This document shows, one piece after another, positions 34,046 to 41,515 of a DNA stretch of 64,000 bases; within the stretch, counting starts at the first letter, position 1; every line of letters begins with the position of its first letter. The notes under the pieces are model-generated. The model had not been told where the DNA came from and did no database searches. It saw nothing but the letters and a program-made list of their open reading frames with translations. The DNA lies in NCBI GenBank assembly GCA_963720775.1, contig CAVRGR010000003.1, positions 1 through 64,000 of the forward strand, in the 5' to 3' direction. The translations under genes were made by a program, and so were the position numbers. This DNA is from JAENVT01 sp963720775 (GTDB lineage Bacteria > Actinomycetota > Acidimicrobiia > Acidimicrobiales > Ilumatobacteraceae).

Positions 34046-35692
34046 TCAGTGCAGGTTGACGGGAGTGCCGGCGAAGGGCTTGTCGACCATCTCGAAGAAA
34101 TCATGACCCTTGTCGTCGACAACGATGAAGGCAGGGAAGTCGCGCACCTCGATCTTCCAGATCGCCTCCATGCCCAGCTCCTCGTACTCGAGCACGTCGA
34201 CCTTGGTGATGCAGTCCTGGGCGAGGCGGGCGGCCGGGCCGCCGATCGAGCCGAGATAGAACCCTCCGTAGGTCTTGCAGGCCTCCGTGACCTGACGGCT
34301 GCGATTGCCCTTGGCGAGCATGACGAAGCTGCCTCCGGCGGCCTGGAACTCGGCGACGTAGCTGTCCATGCGTCCGGCAGTCGTCGGGCCGAACGAACCG
34401 CTGGCCATTCCGGTGGGAGTCTTCGCCGGACCGGCGTAGTACACGCAGAAGTCGCGCATGTACTGCGGCAGACCTCGTCCCTCGTCGAGTCGTTCTTTCA
34501 ACTTGGCATGAGCGATGTCGCGGGCAACAACCATCGGGCCCGACAGCATCACGCGGGTCTTGACCGGGTAGCGGCTCAACTCGGCGCGGATCTCGTCCAT
34601 CGGTCGATTGAGATCTATGGCCACCGCTTCACTCTCGAGGTGCTCCTCGGTGACCTCCGGCAAGTAGTGAGCGGGGTCCGACTCGAGGCGCTCGACGAAC
34701 ACGCCGTCACGGGTGATCTTGCCCAGTGCCTGACGATCGGCGCTGCACGACACGGCGAGTGCCACCGGGCAACTGGCGCCGTGCCGGGGAAGGCGCACGA
34801 CGCGCACGTCGTGACAGAAGTACTTGCCGCCGAACTGGGCGCCGATGCCCGTCTGCTGGCTGAGGCTCAGCACCTTGGCTTCGAGCTCGATGTCGCGGAA
34901 GCCGTGACCCGACGCCGAACCATGCGTCGGCAGGCTGTCGAGGTACTTCGTGCTGGCCAGCTTGGCGGTCTCGACGGCCAGCTCGGCGGAGGTGCCGCCG
35001 ATGACGACAGCGAGGTGGTACGGCGGGCAGGCCGCCGTGCCCAAGGTCTTCATCTTCTCGAACAGCCACGGCAGCAACGTCTTCTCGTTGAGCAACGCCT
35101 TCGTCTCTTGGAAGAGGTAGCTCTTGTTGGCGCTGCCGCCGCCTTTGGCGATGAACAGGAACTTGTAGGCGTCGCCGTCGACGGCGGCGATCTTGATCTC
35201 GGCAGGCAGGTTGTTGCCCGTGTTCTGCTCGTCGTACATCGTCAGCGGCGCCATCTGGCTGTACCGCAGGTTGGAGGTGAGGTAGGTGTTGTACACCCCC
35301 CGCGCGATGGCCGCCTCGTCGGCACCCGTGGTGAGGACGAACTGACCCTTCTTGGCCTTGATGATCGCCGTGCCCGTGTCCTGGCACATCGGCAGCACGC
35401 CCCCAGCGGCGATGTTGGCGTTCTTCAGCAGGTCCAGAGCGACGAATCTGTCGTTGTCACTCGCCTCCGGGTCATCGAGGATGTTGCGCAACTGTTGCAG
35501 GTGCGCGGGGCGTAACAGATGAGCGATGTCGCGCATCGCTGTCTGCGTGATGAGCGTCAGTGCCTCGGGCTCGACGCGAAGGAAGTCGCCCGCTGCGGTC
35601 TGCACACTCGATACGCCGTCTGTGCTGAGGAGCCGGTACTCGGTGGAGTCGGGGCCGAGTGGAAGCAGCTCGGTGAAGGCGAACTCTGGCAT
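34046..35692 (-). CDS. fum: Class I fumarate hydratase ([4Fe-4S])
   Basis: 548 aa, normal for two-domain class I fumarases (FumA/FumB type). Candidate cluster cysteines: Cys103 in GGVLPMCQDTG, then LGTAACPPYH and the HGASCPVALAVSC region. The C-terminal beta domain has LSGPMVVARDIAHAKL and TTAGRMDSYV. It hydrates fumarate to malate in the TCA cycle. The class I enzyme is oxygen-labile, and many aerobes carry class II FumC instead or in addition; no FumC is in this window. It stands between the VOC gene and the glycosylation operon. Confidence 0.95.
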   Translation of the reverse strand: MPEFAFTELLPLGPDSTEYRLLSTDGVSSVQTAAGDFLRVEPEALTLITQTAMRDIAHLLRPAHLQQLRNILDDPEASDNDRFVALDLLKNANIAAGGVLPMCQDTGTAIIKAKKGQFVLTTGADEAAIARGVYNTYLTSNLRYSQMAPLTMYDEQNTGNNLPAEIKIAAVDGDAYKFLFIAKGGGSANKSYLFQETKALLNEKTLLPWLFEKMKTLGTAACPPYHLAVVIGGTSAELAVETAKLASTKYLDSLPTHGSASGHGFRDIELEAKVLSLSQQTGIGAQFGGKYFCHDVRVVRLPRHGASCPVALAVSCSADRQALGKITRDGVFVERLESDPAHYLPEVTEEHLESEAVAIDLNRPMDEIRAELSRYPVKTRVMLSGPMVVARDIAHAKLKERLDEGRGLPQYMRDFCVYYAGPAKTPTGMASGSFGPTTAGRMDSYVAEFQAAGGSFVMLAKGNRSRQVTEACKTYGGFYLGSIGGPAARLAQDCITKVDVLEYEELGMEAIWKIEVRDFPAFIVVDDKGHDFFEMVDKPFAGTPVNLH

Positions 35693-35725
35693 GACCTCAC
35701 GCTAGGCCGTCGGAGCCGTCGGGCC

Positions 35726-37081
35726 TCAGGGAGACGGCTGCTTCAAGGCGTTGTCGACCAGGGCCTGCTCCTGTGGCGTCGTCGCCGCGTGTGGATGGAT
35801 GGCGCCATCGGCGACCAGCTCGGCCAAGTCGCCGATGCGGACGTCGGGGCTGAACGGGTACAGGGGTGCGATCGATTGGTCGGCGGTCGCGGCCGCCGGC
35901 GAAGCGGCTACCAGTTCCAGCAGAGTCCGCTCGCCGGCGGCGCGAGTTGCCCAGTCGTCGCCGTTCGATCTCAGCGCGCCGATGTTCACGGCAGTGGCGC
36001 CGACCAACACGAGCCGGCCGGCCCACTGAGCGGGAGGGGCGATGCCGGCCAGAAGATCGACTGCAATGCCGAACGCAGGCATCATGAGCACAGCGCCGAT
36101 GTACACGTACCGCGAGGTCGCTGCTGTCTCCATACCGAACCCGCCGCGTTGGATCGCAAGCCCGACGTACATGGCAACGGCGGTGACGGCGAGGGAAGCG
36201 ATGAGATCGTGAGCGCTCGCGTCGCGTCGTCTCCACAGCAGCACTGCCAGCGTCGCGACCAGCGAGATGCCCACCAGCGAGCTGTTCAAGGTCATTCCCT
36301 GGAACACTGCCTCGAAACCACGATTGACGAACGCCGGCAACTCCGACCACGTCCCTCGGTTGGCATCGCCGGCCGGGTCCTGCCCCCAGAACAACCACCA
36401 CCACGCGGTGGCCAGCGCGGTTGGGACGGTCGCGATGGCCGCCGCCTTCCAGCGACGACGCATCACCATGAACAACAACGTGCCGAGGATGAAGAACGGT
36501 CCGAAACCTGACGACGCCACGGCAACGAGTCCGGCCACGACGCCGAAGGCGTCGCGGCGATCCGGCGGGCCATCGTGGTCGATCAGGCTGAGCTGGACGA
36601 GGAACGCCAACACCGACAGGTTGTAGGTCAGCTGCACGGCGAACACGATGTTCTCCCACCCGCTGCCGAACACGGCGAGCATGGCGGCGAGGATCGTGGC
36701 CGTCCAGGCGGTGACACCGGCACGCAGGCAGATCTTGCGCACCATCACCGCAATTCCGAGATGGCACGCCATCGCAGGGATGAGGTACGGCCAGTACGAG
36801 CCGGTGCCGAACAGTGCGTGTATCAAACGCCAGATCAGGATGGGGAAGGTCATCCAATGCCCGTCCTGGGCCATGAACAGCATGTCGTCGAGCCCGCGGA
36901 CCTGATGGATCTTCTCGCGGGTGAACGTGAACGCCCAGTCGTCGCGGATGAACCACTGATGACGCCCGACGAGGTAGAGAACCACCATGGCAACGCACAG
37001 AGCGGCGCGGAAGCCCCAACGCGCGCCATCGTCGGAACGTGCCCAGGCCGCGGCGTGGCGCGCTCGGGCCTCAACGTCCAC
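35726..37081 (-). CDS. Multi-pass membrane protein, GT-C glycosyltransferase-like
   Basis: 451 aa from GTG 37081, overlapping the end of the upstream glycosyltransferase gene by 11 nt. About 9-11 hydrophobic helices. The first external loop contains IRDDWAFTF, an acidic motif after helix 1 as in GT-C lipid-phosphosugar-dependent transferases, then HWMTFPILIWR. It probably transfers a sugar from a polyprenyl-phosphate donor, which the neighbouring DPM-type enzyme could make. Acceptor unknown. It is the last gene of the four-gene operon. Confidence 0.7.
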   Translation of the reverse strand: MDVEARARHAAAWARSDDGARWGFRAALCVAMVVLYLVGRHQWFIRDDWAFTFTREKIHQVRGLDDMLFMAQDGHWMTFPILIWRLIHALFGTGSYWPYLIPAMACHLGIAVMVRKICLRAGVTAWTATILAAMLAVFGSGWENIVFAVQLTYNLSVLAFLVQLSLIDHDGPPDRRDAFGVVAGLVAVASSGFGPFFILGTLLFMVMRRRWKAAAIATVPTALATAWWWLFWGQDPAGDANRGTWSELPAFVNRGFEAVFQGMTLNSSLVGISLVATLAVLLWRRRDASAHDLIASLAVTAVAMYVGLAIQRGGFGMETAATSRYVYIGAVLMMPAFGIAVDLLAGIAPPAQWAGRLVLVGATAVNIGALRSNGDDWATRAAGERTLLELVAASPAAATADQSIAPLYPFSPDVRIGDLAELVADGAIHPHAATTPQEQALVDNALKQPSP

Positions 37082-37781
37082 GGATCACCATGTGCCACCA
37101 CAGGAGCAGCAGCTGCCAGGCGCTGCGTGCGATCGCCGGCAGGCGGAAGAACTGTGACTTGCCCGACGGGCGGAAGTAGTGATGCACCGGGAACTCGACG
37201 AAGCGAGCTCCGGCGCGATCGAACGAACGCATCATCTCCACGCAGATCACCCCCGAGGTTGATGTCAGCGGACGGTCGATGACCAGCTGCCGGCGGAACA
37301 TGCGGAAGTCGCAATCGGTGTCGCGGACCTTGAGGTTGAAGAGCAGTTTGACGACATGGTGGTAGATCCGCCCGATCACCTTGCGGTACCACGGATCGCC
37401 GCGACCGATCTTGTATCCCTGGACGAAGTCGACCTTGTCGGTGGCCAACGGGACGAGAAGCGCCGCCTCGCCGGCGTCGTACTGAGCGTCGCCATCCGTG
37501 TAGAAGATCCAGTCGTTCGTTGCGGCGGCGAAACCGCTGAGCAACGCCTTCCCGTATCCGCCGTTGGTCTCGTGATGGATCGCCCGCAACCACGGCCGCT
37601 TCTCGACCAATGCGTCGAGCGTGGCTCGCGAGTCGTCGGCGGACCCGTCATTGACGACGATCACCTCGACGTCAGGGACCAGTGGCGACAACGCCGCGAA
37701 GACGTCGTCGACCAGACCTCCGATGGTCTCTGCGTCGTTGTAGCAGGGAAAGACCGCCGACACGCTCTGCACACCCGTCAT
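37071..37781 (-). CDS. GT2 glycosyltransferase (polyprenyl-phosphate sugar synthase-like)
   Basis: 236 aa from ATG 37781, whose ATGA overlaps the stop of the DegT gene. GT-A fold: VFPCYNDAETIGGLVDDVF, EVIVVNDGSADDS, NGGYGKALLSGF, and the metal-binding YTDGDAQYD. Later RDTDCDFRMFRR is typical of dolichol-phosphate mannose/glucose synthase-like enzymes. There are no C-terminal membrane helices. It would load a sugar from a nucleotide donor onto polyprenyl phosphate for use by the membrane transferase encoded next. The order and overlaps support one operon. Confidence 0.9.
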   Translation of the reverse strand: MTGVQSVSAVFPCYNDAETIGGLVDDVFAALSPLVPDVEVIVVNDGSADDSRATLDALVEKRPWLRAIHHETNGGYGKALLSGFAAATNDWIFYTDGDAQYDAGEAALLVPLATDKVDFVQGYKIGRGDPWYRKVIGRIYHHVVKLLFNLKVRDTDCDFRMFRRQLVIDRPLTSTSGVICVEMMRSFDRAGARFVEFPVHHYFRPSGKSQFFRLPAIARSAWQLLLLWWHMVIRGR

Positions 37782-38825
37782 CTGCCGAGTGCTGCCAACG
37801 CCGCACACACCTGGCTGATCTCGGCCTCGGTCATCTCCGGAAAGCACGGGACGCTGATGCACTCCGCCGCCCACGCCTCGGCAGCAGGGCATTGGGCATG
37901 CTCGAGGTCGCGGTACGCGGGCTGTTGGGTGATCGCCAACGGATAGTGCACAGCACTGGCCACGCCGGCGGCCTCGAGCGCGGCGCGCGCCTGGTTGCGG
38001 TCTGCGCTGCGAAACACAGCGAGATGGTAGGCATGGTCGGGGTGCGGAGACTGCCAACGAAGTTGAGGCGCAGCGTGCCGGTAGCGATCGACGATCCGGT
38101 GACGCCGTTCGACGTCGGCGGCGAGGTCGGGCAGGGCCAACCGTAGCCAAGCCGCTTCGAGCTCCGACATCCTGAAGTTCTGGGAGACGTGCTCGTGCAC
38201 GTACTGGGTGGTCATCCCGTGCACGCGACGGGTGCGGACCAGGTCGGCGAGCGCGGCGTTGTTGGTGACGACTGCGCCCCCGTCGCCGATGCCGCCGAGG
38301 TTCTTCGTCGGGTAGAAGCTGTACACCGTGGCGGCCGATCGCGCTCGGGTCGCGAAGCGCGCCGTGGGCCTGCGCAGCGTCTTCGATCACGAGGAGATCG
38401 GTTGCCGGCAGGTCGGCCGGATAGCCATAGAGGTGGACGACGATGACCGCTTTGCTGCGCGGCGTGCGGCCGCGGTCGATGTTCGTCGTGGTGAGACACG
38501 CTGTGGATCGATCGACGTCGATGGCGCGCGGGATCGCTCCGAGGGCAGCGACTGCCGACGCGGTGGGTACAGCGGTGAACGCTGGTATCAGGACCTCGTC
38601 ACCGGGCCCGATGCCGGCGGCGGCGAGTGCGAGCTGCAGAGCTGCAGCGCCCGACGAAACGCCGACGCAGTGCTGCGCTCCCAGCCATCGAGCGAATTCG
38701 GTTTCGAACGCGGACAGTTCAGCCCCCAGGAGGAAGCTGCCGCTCGACGCAATTCGTTCCGTCGCAACTGCGAACGCCGAGGCAAACCGCTGCCCGCGCC
38801 GACTCAGGTCGACGACAGGTACCAC
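37778..38825 (-). pseudogene. Frameshifted DegT/DnrJ/EryC1 sugar aminotransferase
   Basis: Two frames together give a full-length PLP aminotransferase of about 348 aa. The first frame (from GTG 38825) has CVGVSSGAAALQLALAAAGIG, GDEVLIPAFT and LLVIEDAAQAHGA. The second (to 37778) has YSFYPTKNLGGIGDGGAVVT, with the PLP Lys in PTKNLGG, and QNFRMSELEAAWL. The shift is near 38330-38336 in GGCCGCC; removing one C restores IGATVYSFYP. It would aminate a keto sugar made from the epimerase/dehydratase product. A sequencing error is plausible, since all other genes of the operon are intact. Confidence 0.82.
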
Positions 38826-39793
38826 GGGTGCCCACGATAGAAGGTAACGGTCGCACGCAAGCCGTCATCGAGAGAGGTTGCGGCCTTCCACCCGAGCGAT
38901 TCGGCGATGCTGGTGCCATCCGTGTGGAACGACCCGATGTCGATGCGGTGCTGTTCCTCGGGCCAGGCGACCAGCTCGACGCCGCCCGCACCACCTATAG
39001 CATCGGTGACGCAGGAGGCGATCTCGGCCAACGAATGATCGAGCACGTGGCCGACGTTGAAGACCTTGCCGATCGCCTCGGGTGCGGTTGCGGCGAGCAA
39101 TGCCTCGACCACATCGTCGACGTACACGCAATCGCGACGCTGCGATCCGTCTCCGAAGATCTGGATCTTCTCACCCGACAAGCCCTTGCGGATGAAGACC
39201 GGGAGGAAGCCGAGCTCGTCGCTGGTCAACTTCTGGCGCGGGCCGTAGACGTTGGTCAGCCGCAGGCTCGTGGTGGGCATGCCGTGGGCCGAGTGGTACA
39301 CCAGGTGCAGTTGCTCGCCGGCCAACTTGGCGACGCCGTTGACATCCATCGGCCGTGTCGGGTGCAGTTCGTCGACCGGCAAACGAATCGGCCGGCCGTA
39401 GACCTGGCGCGTCGAAGTGTGCACGACGCGCGCAGTGGGGTTGACGCGGCGGAGGATCTCGAGGAACGAGGCGTGGCTGACGGCGTTGAGATGGAGGTCG
39501 ACAAGCGGATCGCGCATCGAAGCTATGTGGCTGACCTGGCCGGCGAGGTTGAAGATGATGTCTGCGTCGGCGACCACATCGGCGGCCGCGGGCTCGCCGA
39601 TCTCTGCGTCGACGATGTCCACGTCGAGTCCTTCGACGTTGCGGCGGTCGCCGCCGTGCCCTTCCACCGATGCGTCGATGATCCTCACGGCGGCGCCACG
39701 GCGAGCGAGCTCGTGGCACACGTTGGAGCCGATGAATCCCAACCCTCCCGTGACTACGCACACGGTGGACGAGAGGTCGTCGCGCAGGGGCAT
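38804..39793 (-). CDS. NAD-dependent nucleotide-sugar epimerase/dehydratase (extended SDR)
   Basis: 329 aa from ATG 39793. Rossmann motif TGGLGFIGSNV near residue 18, then FNLAGQVSH. The usual Tyr-x3-Lys is not seen: the segment after RPMD reads VNGVAKLAGEQLH, with Asn where Tyr is expected, while Lys is kept. Next come RLTNVYGPRQ and the substrate-site block FGDGSQRRDCVYVDDVV. Overall it is close to UDP-glucose epimerase/dTDP-glucose dehydratase relatives. Loss of Tyr would alter catalysis and needs alignment. It is the first gene of the operon and overlaps the aminotransferase gene by 22 nt. Confidence 0.88.
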   Translation of the reverse strand: MPLRDDLSSTVCVVTGGLGFIGSNVCHELARRGAAVRIIDASVEGHGGDRRNVEGLDVDIVDAEIGEPAAADVVADADIIFNLAGQVSHIASMRDPLVDLHLNAVSHASFLEILRRVNPTARVVHTSTRQVYGRPIRLPVDELHPTRPMDVNGVAKLAGEQLHLVYHSAHGMPTTSLRLTNVYGPRQKLTSDELGFLPVFIRKGLSGEKIQIFGDGSQRRDCVYVDDVVEALLAATAPEAIGKVFNVGHVLDHSLAEIASCVTDAIGGAGGVELVAWPEEQHRIDIGSFHTDGTSIAESLGWKAATSLDDGLRATVTFYRGHPWYLSST

Positions 39794-39821
39794 CCCGCGA
39801 TGATAGAGAAGCCTGCGTGCA

Positions 39822-40574
39822 ATGATCGTCCACGTGGACGATGACGAGTACCAGCGAATGGTGAAAGCCGGAGAACGGCACTGGTGGTATCGCTCGACGC
39901 GAACGCTTCTCGAGACCCTCATAGCGCCCCTTCTCGGCCCCGTCGGCGGCAACTCGATCTATCTCGACGCGGCGGGCGGTTCGGGCGCGACCGGTTCGTG
40001 GCTGGCAGATCGCGCCACGACCGTTCTCGACGATTTCGAACCCGTGGCGCTGCGGGCGGCGACGGTGGACCATGCCGGCTACCGAGGAGTCCGCGCCGAC
40101 CTCAACGCTCTTCCCCATCCAGGCTCGTCGTTCGACGCCGTCTTGTGCGTGACTGCTCTGTACCACCGGTTGAATCCGAATCCGCAAGCGGTGGTCGACG
40201 AGTTCGCCAGAGTCGTCAAAGGTGGCGGTCTGGTGTGCTTGATGGAGCCAGGGGGAAAGTGGCTCTGGCGCGGTCACGACGAGGTCACCCAGGGTGCGAG
40301 GCGATTCAGTCTCGCCGAGATGAGATCGATGATCCGCGCTGCCGGTCTCGATCTCGTGCGCGCCACCGGCGCCTATTCGTTCTTGGTACCTCCCGCAGCC
40401 GTCATGGGGGTCATCGAGCGAGGCAAGAACAAGAGCGACGTCGGTCGCAACGAGAGTGGGCTTGGCGGACTCCTGGGCCTCGTGGCGCGTGCCGAGCGGG
40501 CGCTGCTCCGCAAGGTCGACCTGCCGTTCGGGCTCTCGGTGATAGCGATCGGTCGAAGGCCACTCGACCCGTGA
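39822..40574 (+). CDS. SAM-dependent methyltransferase (class I, type 11-like)
   Basis: 250 aa from ATG 39822. The N-terminal HWWYRSTRTLLETLI is a pattern common to methyltransferases of surface-sugar loci. Motif I is degenerate (IYLDAAGGSGATGSWL), then VLDDFEPVALR, and FDAVLCVTALYHRLNPNPQAVVDEFARVVKGGGLVCLMEPGG is the motif IV-VI block. Acceptor unknown. It is divergent from the epimerase operon with 28 bp between starts, so sugar or lipid methylation in the same pathway is likely but inferred. Confidence 0.85.
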   Translation: MIVHVDDDEYQRMVKAGERHWWYRSTRTLLETLIAPLLGPVGGNSIYLDAAGGSGATGSWLADRATTVLDDFEPVALRAATVDHAGYRGVRADLNALPHPGSSFDAVLCVTALYHRLNPNPQAVVDEFARVVKGGGLVCLMEPGGKWLWRGHDEVTQGARRFSLAEMRSMIRAAGLDLVRATGAYSFLVPPAAVMGVIERGKNKSDVGRNESGLGGLLGLVARAERALLRKVDLPFGLSVIAIGRRPLDP

Positions 40575-40577
40575 AGG

Positions 40578-41444
40578 TCACATGGTGGCGCCGTAGGACT
40601 CGTCGAAGAACGCGGCCGCGATGTAGTCGGGATGCAGATAGCCGAAACCGTTGTCGCCCCAGCTCGTTCCCCAGCTGTTGCGAACGATGAAGCGTCCGTC
40701 GGCTCGATAGCCCACGATGCAGATCGCATGTCCGCCGCGCACGGTGTCGGGGTGGAAGACGTCGATGTTGCCGTTGTTCGCTGCAGCGTTGTCCCACGAC
40801 GAGTCGACGTTGAACGCCGACAAGATGGGCCCGCCGGTTGCCAGCCACGTCTTCCAGCTGGTCAGGTTCTTGTGGAGGTTGAAGTAGGCGGCGATCTTCC
40901 GCTGCGCGCAGTTGGCGTAGAACGTGTTCTCGTTGCCTGTGTACATCTTCGTCTGGATGTGGAACGGCAGATCGTCCATCAGGGCGACACCGGTCTTGCG
41001 AGCGACATCCATCGCGGCCTTCAACGTCGTGCCGGCTTCTTCTATGAAGCTTTCGGCGCGGTTGGTGATGGTGTCGGTCTCCTTGCTGGCCATCCACACG
41101 TGACGGGGCGACAGCAGCACGTTCTGACTGATCTTGCCGGCCTTTGTCATGTGATAACGCACGACTCCGTCAGCGGTTGCCCAGCCGACGCACGAGCCGG
41201 TGTTCTCCTGGTTGTTGATCGTCCACCACGCGGCGCGCAGGTCAACGGACTTGGGTGGCGCCTTGGGAGCGCCGATGGATCCGGCAGCGATCGAGTCGCT
41301 CAGCTGCCAATCGCCGTCCGTGCCCTTCGAGGGCACGACGTTGCAGATGAACTTTTCGAAGTTCGCTGCTGCCTTCTTCGCCGCTGATCGCTTCTTCGCC
41401 GGCGCTTTCTTCGCTGCCTTCTTCGCTGCCTTCTTGGCTGCCAT
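40578..41444 (-). CDS. Papain-like (C1) cysteine protease with Lys/Ala-rich N-terminal tail
   Basis: 288 aa from ATG 41444, chosen because GAGGAG is 6 nt upstream (another ATG at 41450 touches it). Residues 1-27 are an AAKK/APAKK repeat tail like histone H1 or actinobacterial HU tails, not a signal peptide. The catalytic set is visible: Cys85 (NTGSCVGWA), His239 (RGGHAICIVGY) and Asn256 (RNSWGTSWGDNGFGYL). No prodomain is evident, so it resembles bacterial C1A proteins that work in the cytoplasm. The tail suggests binding to DNA or another polyanion. It is convergent with the methyltransferase. Confidence 0.88.
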   Translation of the reverse strand: MAAKKAAKKAAKKAPAKKRSAAKKAAANFEKFICNVVPSKGTDGDWQLSDSIAAGSIGAPKAPPKSVDLRAAWWTINNQENTGSCVGWATADGVVRYHMTKAGKISQNVLLSPRHVWMASKETDTITNRAESFIEEAGTTLKAAMDVARKTGVALMDDLPFHIQTKMYTGNENTFYANCAQRKIAAYFNLHKNLTSWKTWLATGGPILSAFNVDSSWDNAAANNGNIDVFHPDTVRGGHAICIVGYRADGRFIVRNSWGTSWGDNGFGYLHPDYIAAAFFDESYGATM

Positions 41445-41450
41445 GGTCAT

Positions 41451-41456
41451 CTCCTC
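41451..41456 (-). promoter_or_regulatory. Ribosome binding site that fixes the C1 protease start
   Basis: Minus-strand GAGGAG is immediately followed by ATG 41450 (no spacer) and, 6 nt later, by ATG 41444. Only the second has workable spacing, which removes the residues M-T from the protein and leaves the poly-Lys/Ala tail at the very N terminus. Confidence 0.7.
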
Positions 41457-41515
41457 TGCGAGTGCTCGACGGGAAGACGTTACGACGGATCGCCGTGATA
41501 CATGGACGCGTCCGT

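Noticed and set aside
41380..41450. Short tandem repeats (GCCTTCTTCGCT-like) that could be a repeat array
   Set aside because: They encode the AAKK/APAKK tail of the C1 protease in frame; codon-level repetition explains them, so no separate element or CRISPR is needed.
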